Origin: Scolanthus callimorphus
Taxonomy: Eukaryota > Cnidaria > Anthozoa > Actiniaria > Edwardsiidae
Reading direction: 5' to 3'
Assembly: GCA_033964015.1 (NCBI GenBank)
Contig: CM066923.1
Location: 10,363,887 to 10,427,886 of the forward strand
Length of the DNA stretch: 64,000 nt
Shown: piece after piece, positions 1 to 11,463 of the stretch
How the letters are laid out: each line of letters starts with the position of its first letter
Position numbering within the stretch: position 1 is the first letter of the stretch
Notes under the pieces: generated by a model
Seen by the model: the letters and a program-made list of their open reading frames with translations, nothing else
Told to the model about the DNA's origin: nothing
Databases searched by the model: none
Position numbers and translations under genes: made by a program

Positions 1-1104
1 CAAACGAAGACAATAACAAAGAAGTAGCTGACACAGGCTATTTAAGAGGTCAAAGGGCGTCCCCCCTTGCTGAGTTTAACCTATAAAAACACCTGCTGCA
101 GATAACGACTCTAAATTACTATTGCATATTTAAAAGACTCCAAAAGGGTGTCAGCGATTTTTTGTATGTTCGATATTTAGGAATTTATTGCCTCTTCAAG
201 TTAGATTGAACAGAAAATGCTCGCACTGTAACAACAATCATCATAAAACTGAAACAAAGGACATTTTTGAAAATCACTGGCACAATCTTGTAGTCTACCC
301 ATAAGGTCATCCCAGATGATGACAAACCTGGGTGGTCCTAGTGAATGCTAGTGGACAAGAGTTCATCCAGAGAGAAAAGAAGTTTTAATAATTTATGAGT
401 ACCAGTTGATAAAAACATGATATTTGTTTTTGTAAATTTCAGAAGCTTTAAAATTACGAAAATTAAAGGAAACGAAATGCATCTTTTTTGGTAAAGCGGA
501 CCGGCGTGAACGTTTACTCCTATGTTTTTACATCTCTATGTATCCCAGTCCCCGCCTAATATAATTGGGAGTCGACAGTTTTTTCTACATTCCACTTTTC
601 GACCCTCCCACAGATGCAGCGAAGATGGAAGACATGGAGAACAATAAAGTACGTATGACCTCAATTATTGCAAGACTGAACTCGAATCGGATGAGCTTTT
701 GATGAAGCACGAAGTCACAAAGATATAAACTCAAACGCAGATGAGAAAAACCAATATATTATAAGTGCTATCACAAGTAATCATCAAAACGTGATCGGGC
801 AAAGAGCGTCTCTGAAACATCTCATAACATACGTCTAGCTACTTAAACCCATTTTCTAGAAATTCTTTTAGATTCCATTACCGATAAAGACTTCCCTTCA
901 GAGGACTTTCACTTGTCTTCCATCTTCAATCGGTGCTTAAATATTTTCACATCCTGGCCCCCTGAAATGCTCTAACATTGAAAGGGGGAACGGGAGACTT
1001 TCCAATTTTTGACCACCGTTCTCTTGCAGTCGAAAACTCATGCGCGGAGAAACATTATTACATATGTGCTGAGGTCACTGCTTGTCTAATTACTCGTTAC
1101 TTTG
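1..1104. other. No gene seen
   Basis: No open frame with protein-like composition was found. A 35-base segment at 614-648 has a plausible acceptor (pyrimidine-rich tract ending in CAG) and donor (GTACGT), but it is too short to support alone. The rest is unassigned AT-rich sequence. Confidence 0.5.
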
Positions 1105-1336
1105 TAATATATAGATTAGCCACTGGCTAAAAGCGGAGCTCCGGTTACATATTTTTCTGTGTTGGGGTCTTGGTTTACTGTGTGGGGGCGCGCAGACACG
1201 GACGCGCCAGCGATACCCAAATGGGAATACCGCTGAACCATGAAACATGAAGTCGATCGTTATACCTGAGTTCTACTTTGAGCTATTGTATTCTTCCTGC
1301 GATACCTATGGTGCTCCGCTCTAAGGAGCTCCGCTA
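1105..1336 (+). repeat. Dispersed ~232-bp repeat, copy 1
   Basis: It starts near TAATATATAGATTAGCC and ends near AAGGAGCTCCGCT. A copy with only a few differences lies at 21960-22194. Both ends carry a GGAGCTCCG-type word in inverted orientation (GCGGAGCTCC near the start, GGAGCTCCGC at the end), so it may be a small non-autonomous element. No coding capacity or target duplication could be fixed. Confidence 0.75.
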
Positions 1337-4300
1337 CAAAGAAGTTTTGTTTAGGATCGGAGTCTTTTTTTTTTTCAACCCTGACGCCTGTCAGTTTTTG
1401 AAAGATTTTGCTCGATTCTTAAAATGCTTTTAGTACAGTGCTCCACATGAAACATGCAAGATTTCTACAATGTTAATTTAGATTGCCTTGGATCAAACGC
1501 TTCTCCTGCTTCACGTGGAAGGACTTTTCCATGTGGAATGCTATATTTTCCTAGCGTTCGTTTCAACCCCATTATGACCCATAATATCCCCCAGATATTT
1601 CTATGTAACTTGTTTGCTCTTGCTTACAGACAAAAAAACCATAACAATTTTCCAAATGCTCCACAAGTATATTATGTGAAAGATAAATTCACGTGAGGCC
1701 TGACACTGGTGTGGTAGATGTTAGTTAAGAAATAAAACATTTTTTTCTGTGCCTTCATAGAGTTTTGAAAACCGAGGCATTGTTTGGGAGAAATAATTTC
1801 TAAAGCGCGAACAATAAAAATCCGCCATTCTCAAGCAATTTGCCGCGTTATGGCGTTATGGCGTCATTTCTATGACCTTCATAGATTTTAGAAACAGCTC
1901 TCGACCAATCAGAGCGCGCGAACTATCTCAATTATTTTATAATATCGTTTACTGCAAGCTTTCTACGGAATCATCAGGGAGAAATGAAAATCAGTGTGTT
2001 TGAAAAACAAAACCTCATGTGAGCTGTATATAATAATAATAATACAACATTTATATAGCGCATATAGCCACGTTCTATGCGCTTTACATTGGAAATTAAA
2101 ATCGTTAAAAATTACAAGTATATAGAACCCGCAATCTATGCAATCCTACATCGACTTATGACCTCACATTTCCATTCCAACATATCATGTTGGAAGCATT
2201 CTTTACTAGTCTGAGTTGTTATTTTCATAATTGGTGATGTTAAAATTTTGATGTTTTCTTTATTAAGCAAAAACCAAATCAAAGTGACAAATGTCAATGC
2301 TTCGACTGTTTCTCAAAAGCTAAAAACGCCATTCTTAATCTGCGACGTTTTCAGTTAAACGCGATAAAATACGCAGTTCTCCTCCCCCAAAGATAATGCA
2401 AGCACGTCACTTAAGTTGTTAACTCCGCATCTTCAATGCCCACTGGCTTCCCTCATACAACTACAACTTTATTTACGCACACGGAGAAACATCAGTCTAT
2501 TAGAATTGAACGAGAACTAAACACAATAGCTGTAATAACAAGACTGGTTTACGTGTTTGCCGTGTGGGAGTCATTAAGAAATTGTTTAATACTCGTTTTG
2601 AATGTGCTCAGCGAGCCTGTTCCACAGAAATCCCCCAGAATAAGAAAAGCTCTGCCAGTTGAGATCATTTAATGTGCTTTGTTTAATTTCAGATATTTGG
2701 TTTCAATTTGAGCGGACCACTCTGCACTTAAACATGAATTTACATGACATTTACATATTTTTACAGGCAATCCCAACTAGTGCTTATGACTTTGGCATAC
2801 GCTTTTCTATAAGAACGTTATGTTTGTGGCCAGTTAGAATCGAATGATCTTTAATTGTCAAGAATTTGAGACTCAAATGTTTTTGAAGCAGAATTCTTGA
2901 GTTGCAAGTAAAAAAAAAGTAAAATAAAATAAAAGGACAGTCCACCTCTTTTAGCTGAAAAATGTAATTCGAACAACTTTGCTAGCTAATAAAAGACTGA
3001 CAGAAAGAAACCTCTGCTAGCACAGGATATTATAAACTTGGATCTTATAAAGGAAAAAGAGAGAATTTTGCAATACTACCGAATCGATGCCTAAACCCCT
3101 GAAGACATGGTCGACCTTGACTCCCAAGAAACAATGGAGTAAGTTACCGATGTGAGTATAAAAGTGATTTCTATCAGGTTATCGTGATGGGAATATGAAA
3201 ATGTTCAAAAACTATCAAGACCCACATCAACAGACGTTCCTCTATGCACCAATGCGTGTATGGATATGCACAACACTTTATATAAAAATAAAAATCGAAA
3301 TGAGGAAGAAATTGGGGATCAGAAATGTTATGTTACTTCTTTGTTAACATTCTTCACATTTTACGTGGAATTTATTTTACAAAATCTATCGTGCTGTGAT
3401 AAAATGTGACAATTGAGCCGCGGGGCTGCAATGTGCGTATAAACAATGTCTCGTAACGGGAAAGAAATATATACTACACAACATGTCGCTCCTTCTGATT
3501 GCGGGCTTTACGTTTTTCTGCGACAATAATAAATAGTTGGTGCCTTAAGTATATGATAAATGCTACCAATCTCTTGAAGAAACTCAGTAAAACAACATTA
3601 AAAATAAAGCTATGTATGATGCGTCAATGCAGAGTTAAACTGATTGCAACACAGCACTTCATCTTAGCCACCGCGTCTGATGAATGAGTAAGTTCTTAGG
3701 AATGTTTTAAAATACTCGATAAATATTATATTCTTGCATTTTCTCTAATGTGTCAAGCCAGAATCTCTGCATAAGAAATTAATGAGTGATCTGTACCATG
3801 AATCCGTATAATGAGAAATAAATGTTTTGGGGATCAAAATCTGGATAAAAACGATTGGGAATATTCACACATTCACCGACCACATCATCAACAAATTAAG
3901 TTTAGAAAAGAACGTCTACGAGATTGGGATTAAACAGGAAATCGGACCAGAATGCTTGCCGAATAGAGACCTTGAGCAAAATAGATTGCAGTACAGACTC
4001 TAATCGCTGATGACTCAAGGAATGTAGTTAAGACTTTAAAATTAGGTATAACCAATATTACCTGCCTTTAAACATCGTTGAAGGGTTGGCGCAGCTTGAT
4101 TCGATCGGACTAACTGATCACATGTTGTTTGCTAATCTATCGAAGTGCAATACGTATTTGTGGCTTCCCTGGAGCAACGGAGTTCTAATGCGCCCTTAGC
4201 TGTTTATCCATGCGTCTCAGAGGAAACACTTAGGCAAGAATAGAACATGTGACCTCCTAAAAGCTTCCAGACGGTGCTACAATATAAAAGTGGATGAAAC

Positions 4301-5138
4301 AGTCTACTTTTCCAAGGCCGATTTCAAATCCGTTTTTGTACCACGGCCAAGGGTGGAGGCAAACGCCCTTTTCTGTAAAGTTGACAGCCTTTTCTCTGCA
4401 TTACGCATAGCGTATATTTAAATTGACCGATTAAATAAACCTGACAAACCTCGTTTTGAATTCAAACGCAACAAACATTCCCTCACGCCAGTCTCAACCG
4501 CTTCGTAGACATTTTATTGCAAATGTCCATATGTGCTGACATAACTTTTGATAAAACGCTGAAGCTACAAGGGAAATATTTCGAAATGAGTGATATTTGT
4601 CATAGCCCTTCTGTTATCGTTATTGTTGCTGTTGTTGTTTGTTGAATTATTTATTTTGCTGACCATCGCTAGCAATGAGACCATGCAAACATACCCTACA
4701 AATCAACAACAACAACAAAAATAATAATAGAGTCTAAACTTTGAGCTTAAAATATCGGCAGGGGCTCGCAAAAATAGTCATATTATGGATTGTGGCTTTT
4801 TTTTACAGCAGATTTCAGATAAGTGTCAAAAGTAAAACAGACTTGCGTTTTCTATACGATCCTATTGGTTGAGGTCTCAAGTCTTTGTTTCATGTCAGCC
4901 ATTTATCAAAATGCGACGGAAAAAAAGACATAGTGACTCTTGTGTCACACTTGACTTCGTCCCCTGATTGGTTGGTTGTTGAATGGGTTTCGTTTCCGAT
5001 TGGCTAAGTGCGTTTGCTGAGAAAGTATGATTCCATGAACAACGAGAGTCACACACAGGGATCCCGCTGTCACTGAGAAAGCTTCCATTTCCATCGGCTG
5101 ATTCAGGAAACGCAGTGCGATATTCTGAATGGACTAAT
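1337..5138. other. No gene seen; unassigned AT-rich sequence
   Basis: Open frames here are short and look random in composition. A CAA/AAT-rich patch lies around 4625-4725, with TTGTTG upstream and CAACAACAACAA downstream, so it can fold back on itself. Apart from the microsatellite-linked repeat at 2026, no structured element was recognised. Confidence 0.45.
2026..2096 (+). repeat. AAT microsatellite with a TATATAGCGC...GCGCTTTACA tail
   Basis: An (AAT)n run is followed by TTTATATAGCGC and, about 35 bases on, TGCGCTTTACAT. The same order, with similar words, occurs at 28774-28862. That suggests a shared dispersed element end (SINE- or LINE-tail-like) rather than two independent microsatellites. 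The class is inferred. Confidence 0.5.
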
Positions 5139-5423
5139 CAGGGGGGTGAAGCGGTTCTCCGTGACCCGTGATTCGTGCAAACAGGAAAATTATTGCCGTG
5201 ATCCGTGAAATCTCATGCCCTCGTGACCCGTGATTTTTGCGAATTTCTCTTGCGTGACTCGTTATTACAGGCCTAGAGATTCGTGACACGTGAAAGCCGG
5301 TCATTAATTACATCAAATATAAACCTTTACTGCACCATTTTCATAACTCCGTGAAATAACGAAAAATCGATCCGTGATTCGTGATCGCTACCACCCCCCC
5401 CCCCCCCCCCCGTTCACCCCCCT
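5139..5423. mobile_element. Small inverted-repeat element with GTGA-rich interior
   Basis: The ends are inverted copies of CAGGGGGGTGAA. The interior repeats GTGACCCGTGATTCGTG-like words and ends in an 18-base C tract. The flanks read ACTAAT and ACTATT, a possible imperfect 6-bp target duplication. No coding capacity is seen, so this is a non-autonomous element of unknown superfamily. Confidence 0.65.
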
Positions 5424-5483
5424 GACTATTATGGTTAAGATGTTGGATCTTAGATTGCTAGTATCAAGATTTCTTCACGCAAT

Positions 5484-5744
5484 AGACCAGTTTCGAATTC
5501 TGTACTCTACAGATGAATAGCATTCAACGGCGCATAAATACAGCAGGAGCCTCAATTTGAAGCCGAAAAAGTTGTGAATACCAGCGAGTCGGAAAAGTTT
5601 CCTCAAGTTTGTCTATTGTCTTCAAGCTTCATCAGTTTCTCGTCGGTATTCACAACTTTTTCGACCGCAAACTGAGTCTCCCGCTGTATTTATGCGCCGT
5701 CGAAGCCTATTAAGAGGTAGAGCAGGGAATTCGAAACTGGACTA
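5484..5744. mobile_element. Foldback element (CCAGTTTCGAATTC ends)
   Basis: The left end reads CCAGTTTCGAATTC and the right end GAATTCGAAACTGG. The arms continue inward through CGGCGCATAAATACAGC and AAAAGTTGTGAATACC and their reverse complements, leaving a loop of about 70 bases. This is a non-autonomous foldback with no open frame. Confidence 0.75.
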
Positions 5745-6226
5745 TACAACTACCAGAATCCTTTTTAGTTTTCTTTTCTTATGCAGATAAGCCGCTATTG
5801 GAAACAATAGGCGATAATTGCTCGAACAAAAGGGACAACGCAAAGGTTTCTGGTAGTCGTAGTAAAATACGTCATAATGAAAATTTCCTATTCACAATTC
5901 CCCTTATAACATCTTTGATACCACTACAACCAGAATCTACTTCGAATTCGTTTGTAGTGGTATCAAGATGTTATAAAGTTTGAGCTCCTTTGGGAGCTGC
6001 AAGATAATGGTGTTAATGAGGCAAACAAACGGAACTACGAGAAGGATTCTGGGATTAGTGGTATCAAGTTCTCAAATCTACTGAAAATCAAAGCGATGCA
6101 ACTGGCAATCTCGTAGGTATTTTAACTCTGTCATAGACGTCCGCAAAATCTTTATCTGCACCGCCTTTGGTCCAAAGACTATTTTCATTGTCTCGTGACT
6201 CTCTCTTCCCTAAATCTAATATATCA

Positions 6227-6507
6227 AACACGAGACAGCTTATTTCATCAGCTTCAAAACACTAAGAAGTTGATTGAAAATACGAGGAAAAGACGAGTTT
6301 TTTAAGCTTCGAAGTTTTTGGAAAACCTGATGAAAAACACTGTTTGATATAGTTTCTCAAACGAGTCATTTAATGTCGAGGAAAAGGGAGAATAAAATCT
6401 CAAAAATCTATGCAAATAAAGATCGGCGTGTCCAAACCTCCTCAACGGTTATGATTTTATTTGATTAAGCTTGACGAATTATTAATGAGTTTGAGAAATA
6501 TTCCTTC
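6227..6507 (-). repeat. Dispersed repeat family R1, copy 1
   Basis: It shares the words TATCAAACACGAGACAG, CTGATGAAAAAC, CTCAAACGA(G/A)T and ATGATTTTATTTGAT with copies at 8430-8690 (same orientation) and 18340-18610 (opposite). All copies end near a GAATTATTAA(T/C)GAGTTTGAGAA-type sequence. It is non-coding and unclassified. Confidence 0.65.
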
Positions 6508-6750
6508 TAAAACTCATGTCTTCTTCATAGCACAACCAACCACTATGGAAGAGCCCGCGCCAGATCAAGCATAAGCAAGTTTATTTTTTTCCTAGAGGGC
6601 ACGGTAACGAATTCTGCATTCTGATTGGTTCTTAGAGCGCGCGCGCGGGGGCAATATTTTCCTATCTCTGACCTAGGTCACGGTAACCATTTGCGCGCGC
6701 TTGTTTTCATCGAAAAAAATCAATTTTTTGAGTTGGAAAAAAATAAATAA

Positions 6751-6899
6751 GTTATTTACCGGCTTTAGGTCGGTCCGTATAGGGAAAAACTGTGACCTCG
6801 GCCTGGAAAATGTTGACCTCGGCCTCCGGCCTCGGTCAACATTTTCCAGCCCTCGGTCACAGTTTTTCCCTATACGGACCTCCCAGCCGGTAAATAACA
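6751..6899. repeat. Near-perfect 149-bp palindrome
   Basis: The left arm runs from GTTATTTACCGGCT through CGTATAGGGAAAAACTGTGA. The right arm is its reverse complement and ends at GCCGGTAAATAAC. The centre (GGCCTCCGGCCTCGG) is GC-rich. A related arm, CCGGTAAATAATA, occurs near 61278. It would form a strong cruciform and is probably a foldback MITE. Confidence 0.75.
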
Positions 6900-7299
6900 T
6901 ATATATATCAAGCATATTTCATAATAAATATGTTTGTTTGAAAGGCGTTTACAGAATTCGAGTACATTTGTAAACCCTATACAGCACGGTCACCCATTGT
7001 ACTGGAAGAGAGCCAAGTTGATCAACCACTACAATTATTTGTTTAAATTCCTTCCAGTAGTATTTTGGTGCAACACTCGAAAACTTCCTTGACAAGACCG
7101 TCTATGACATAACATTATTTATACCACAACGCGCGCGTTTCTCGAATTCTGATTGGCTCTCAGCCATGGGTACATAAGAGGACATACCACAGAACGCGCC
7201 ATCATAAGCGCGCGCGCTAAAAGAACCAACGAAAACACCGTTTGGCTGCGCGCGCGCTGCTTTTGCCTTTTTATTTTTGCCTTTTGTTGTGGTATAAAA

Positions 7300-7482
7300 C
7301 AAATGTCCTCTGATTTTCCGTGGTATGTCCTCTTATATACCACGGAATGACGTAATAAAGTGGTCAAAATGTACTGCGGACCCACTCGGCTGCGCCTCGT
7401 GAGTCCACAACATTTTGACCACTTTATTACGTCATTCCGTGGTATATAAGAGGACATACCACGGAAAATCAGAGGGCATTTG
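7300..7482. repeat. ~180-bp palindromic element
   Basis: The arms AAATGTCCTCTGATTTTCCG and CGGAAAATCAGAGGGCATTT are inverted. They continue inward through GGAATGACGTAATAAAGTGG, so almost the whole segment folds on itself around CTCGGCTGCGCCTCGTGAG. The upstream stretch from about 7120 has related half-arms (ATACCACA and CGCGCG words). Confidence 0.75.
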
Positions 7483-8053
7483 TTAAATCGCTCAACAAAC
7501 GTGTTATTTTGTTCACTTGTAGACTAACGTCATGTATTGACGATATCACCGCCTGCTTGTCGGCTCCCCTGTGGTTTATCGGAAAGTTTATTTCCACGAC
7601 ACACTGAAAACACACTTTCCGATAAATCACAGGAGAGCCAACAAGAGCGACATGAAGAGAAAAATAGCAAATACCAAGAGTTCATAATTAAGAGTGAACA
7701 ACTCCGATACAGTATTCGTGAGAGATCCTTTGTACAGACATAGTTATTTTTAGAACTGCTTTTCTCGCTGAATTATAATGCTATTGTTTTTGTAGCCAAT
7801 CAAATTCATAGCTCATTAAAACTTTGGTATTTACAACCGCTCAAACGATACGCACTCTTGCGAGACTGTATTCTTTAATTAGGCCTATTGTTTTCTGCCT
7901 TTGTTGTTCTCTGTGCGTGACCTCAGGGGATGTAGAGAAGACTAAGTGTAGCAATCTAAAAATAACTAGGTCTGTCTAAAGGTTCTCTCGCGCCCTATTA
8001 TCATGTTGTACACTCTTATTTATGTACTCTTGCAAATACGTAATAGATCGAAC

Positions 8054-8414
8054 CCGGGGGGGGGGGGGGAGGGGGGACTCCAATATTTTGGGGCGGGGGT
8101 GCTCGTCGTACCTTTTAGGGTTTGAAATCAGGCCTCTGGTATCTTTTAGGGGGTAAAATTCGAAAACTTGCAATTTTTTCTAGATAGGTACCTGTTAGAG
8201 GTCCGTTCTAGCAAATCACACTTGTTGGTAGCCTGAATTTCAGACGTATTTTCCCTCGTAAAAAAAAAAAAAAATACGAGGGCAAATACGTCTTGTTGGT
8301 ACCTTTTAGGGGTCAAAATCAACTAAGCGACGCCATTTTAGGTACCTTTTAGGGGTAAAATCGAAAGTTCCCGACGAGCACTCCCGCCCCAAAAATATGG
8401 GAGTCCCCCCCGGG
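8054..8414. mobile_element. G-tract-ended MITE with 8-bp target duplication
   Basis: GATCGAAC occurs exactly on both sides (8046-8053 and 8415-8422). Inside it, the ends are inverted: CCGGGG...GGGACTCC on the left and GGAGTCCCCCCCGGGG on the right. Subterminal GGGGCGGG and GGTGCTCGTCG are inverted too. The interior repeats TACCTTTTAGGG-type words. An exact 8-bp duplication suggests a hAT-like non-autonomous insertion, but the superfamily is inferred. Confidence 0.8.
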
Positions 8415-8429
8415 GATCGAACACTAGAG

Positions 8430-8690
8430 AGCGTGTTTCAAACATCGAGAAGAGGGTTTTGAGGCAAAGCCAAGTTTTTTTTTATCGACATCGAGGTGTT
8501 TGTGAGATCCTGATGAAAACTCTATCGAGTGTTTGATATTACTTCTCAAACGAATGATTTAATGCCGAGAAAAAGAAGCAATAACATCTCAAAATTCTAT
8601 GCAAATTAAGACTGCGTTTTCCGAGCTCCTCCACGGTTATGATTTTCTTTGTTCAAACTTGATGAATTATTAACGAGTTTGAGAACATAC
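8430..8690 (-). repeat. Dispersed repeat family R1, copy 2
   Basis: This copy matches the segment at 6227-6507 in the words CCTGATGAAAAC, TCGAGTGTTTGATAT, CTCAAACGAATGATTTAATG and ATGAATTATTAACGAGTTTG. It is diverged by scattered substitutions and small indels and is non-coding. Confidence 0.65.
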
Positions 8691-8717
8691 AGTTCAAACA
8701 TCAATTAGTATATATAA

Positions 8718-8858
8718 TAGGACTCCATGCTGTCCAATTAAGAAAAAATTGGATGATTCAGAGGAACTCCAAAATTGGACGAGGCCGCAGGCCGAGTCCA
8801 ATTTGGAGTTCCGAAGAATCATCCATTTTTTTCTTAATTGGACAAGCATGGAGTCCTG
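8718..8858. mobile_element. Short palindromic MITE
   Basis: The ends are AATAGGACTCCATGCTGTCC and the matching GGACAAGCATGGAGTCCTGTT. The arms continue through AATTAAGAAAAAATTGGATG to a central CCGCAGGC. AT-rich flanks contain TATATAAT and TATATAA. It has no coding content. Confidence 0.75.
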
Positions 8859-10236
8859 TTATTTATTAATTATATAACATCCATGTTCAAACCCAAACTG
8901 TCCAATTTTAGCGCGAACTGTCCAATTAGAGCGCGCGCGATCCAATTAAAAAATAATTGGACGATTCAAGAAAAATCGATCTGCCGGCACAATGGGATTT
9001 CGAGCTGGCTATATAATTAGTATCAGAACTAAGTTATATGTTTCTGTTAGTCTACAATAAGCTGTACCTTTACCTTGTGCTCATTCCGGTTCTTGTTGGA
9101 CGTCCACGAGAAATCATATATATGTAACGCGACAAAAAAACTATAAAAGAAAACAAAAACAAATTATCTCAGTCCAATAATTGCATTCATAGCACAAGTA
9201 AAGCCAATAAAATTAGTTCTGTTGATGCTCCTGTTGTTAGGAAAAATGGCAAGCTTGGACGGTTTCGGATAAAGCAGCGACCATGCGTGGTTTCTAATAA
9301 GCTGATCTAGATATATATGTACACATTCATATAGACATGCCACAAGTCGACCTCTCTAAGGTTAAAACTAGTTGTAGCTCTCGCTAAAAGTGCCAACGAG
9401 CAATTTATAAGTGAATCATGTTTTGCCCTTTTGAAAATATACTCACTGTTGCCCTAATTTCGTTTGGCCGACTATTTTATATTCATTGATCCGCAAAGCG
9501 TGAGCATCACGCGGACTATAAAGTGACTATAGGTCAATTTAGGCACAAATATCTACCTCTAAATTTCATACATGTAAAGGTTGCATTTCCATGAGCATAT
9601 GAACAAGCTAAATCACTGTGATAGCAATGATCGTGTAATTAGCGTGAGAAATATATAGACACCGTGTCATTGGCAGCATCGTGGCGCTACACGGGCGCAC
9701 TTCAGAAGTGGACCAGGGGTGAACTAGTAGATTTCTCTTGTGATACTGATAGTGCTCAAGTATTTGGTTACCACTTGAAAATCCTGGCACTACATACATA
9801 CATACATATCTTTATTTTGACTCGAATTTTAGAGTAGCTAATAGGAGCTAGTATCTTCGAGCATACACTTTGATTGGCTAGTGGTTACACCACTCTGAAC
9901 TCGATAATTTTTCTCCTCGCACGGCTCTATAATGCTGCCGCCTCGCAGCCTCGCCTCTTGGCTCGGCTGCTCGTGGCAATAAGCTGTACCTTTACCTTTG
10001 TGCTCATTCCGGTTCTTGTTGGACGTCCACGAGAAATCATATATATGTAACGTGACAAAAAAAAACTATAAAAGAAAACAAAAACAAATTATCTCAGTCC
10101 AATAATTGCATTCATAGCACAAGTAAAGCCAATAAAATTAGTTCTGTTGATGCTCCTGTTGTTAGGAAAAATGGCAAGCTCGGACTGTTTCGGATAAAGC
10201 AGCGACCATGCGTGGTTTCTAATAAGCTGATCGAGA

Positions 10237-11393
10237 TACGGAGGGTCTAATTTGCAGGTCGCAGGTTGCAGGTCAGGTGCAGGTTGCAGGTCAGGTGCAG
10301 GTTGGATGCAGGTTGAGTCTAAAATGCAGGTCGGGTGATTTTTACGTTTTTTTTTTTAGATTTAACATTTTAGAGGAAATTTGTTCTCTCGAGAGACAGT
10401 ACCTTATATTATAATACGCAAAGGAAAAAGTGAGCCGAAAAGTCGGCTGTCGCGTAATCATACATAAAAATAAACACAGTAAACATACACAATTACAAAA
10501 GCTCAGGAAACAAGGTGAAAAATATTTAGTCTCCCGGAAAAACCGGGAGAGTCAGCCCCGTGGTATTGTCATTTTAGTACCGATGTGATGTGATAGTATA
10601 AGGTATAAACTTTATTCTATTATTCAGTGACAAGACTTAATCTCATGTCCTTGGATGAAAGACCCCGGATCAAGCTCAATCGGCGTTTATAACGTTTATA
10701 AAAGCAAATAACAAGGTCGAAAAGCTAATCAAATAATATTGTTTACCCACACTATTGTCACTAAACCATTCTTGGCATTGATTAATGCTCGAAGGAACAA
10801 AGGGAATATAGAGGATATTACATGGCCGCGCGGAGATACGGATTTTATCTTCGAGTGTTGAAAATTTATCTCACGAGTGAGCGCAGCGAACGAGTGAGAT
10901 TAATTTTTAACACGAGAAGATAAAATTCGTATCTACAAGCGGTCATGTAATGTTCTGTTTATTATATAAACATCAATGAAATACCAAATTCGAATTTTAT
11001 TTGAGTTAAGCTTAAAAATCGAGCATTGAGCAAAGGCAAGTGTGATATCTTCACATGTGAACATATCATGTTATTTTCACGTGTGAAGATATCAAGTTTT
11101 CGCGCGGGAGATCACCCGGTATTTCATTGGTGTTTATATAATAAACGGTTTTATTAAATAATTCACGAACAAAAGCACTCACCTTCCGTGTTTAAATTTT
11201 TAATTTTAAATAAAGGTTTCTCTCTCTCTTCGCCAAAACAAAGTGTTATAATTATAGTCTCTCTCGACTAAAAATTTCCTCTAAATCTAAAAAAAACCTA
11301 GAAATCACCCGACCTGCATTTTAGACTCAACCTGCATCCAACCTGCAACCTGCACCTGACCTGCAACCTGCGACCTGCAAATTAGACCTTCCG
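10237..11393. mobile_element. 1.16-kb inverted-repeat element inserted in duplication unit 2
   Basis: The uninterrupted unit 1 reads GATCTAGATATA where unit 2 has GATCGAGA, the element, then GATCTAGA: an 8-bp target duplication with one mismatch. The ends are GGGTCTAATTTGCAGGTCGC and its inverse. Tandem GCAGGTCAGGTGCAGGTT-type words sit inside both termini. The inverted arms run for nearly 200 bases, through GGTGATTT, a T-run, AGAGGAAATTT and CTCGAGAGA. It has no transposase. A smaller inverted pair at 10961-11146 (TTATTATATAAAC) appears nested inside. Confidence 0.85.
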
Positions 11394-11463
11394 GATCTAG
11401 ATATATATATGTACACATTCATATAGACATGCCACAAGTCGACCTCTCTAAGGTTAAAACTAG

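Noticed and set aside
614..648. 35-base exon-like segment with a good acceptor and GTACGT donor, phase 1 to 0 (DAAKMEDMENNK)
   Set aside because: Too short, with no matching neighbour exon; the phase does not fit the later TM exon.
6673..6973. Overlapping 80- and 90-residue frames on opposite strands
   Set aside because: Both arise from the 149-bp palindrome.
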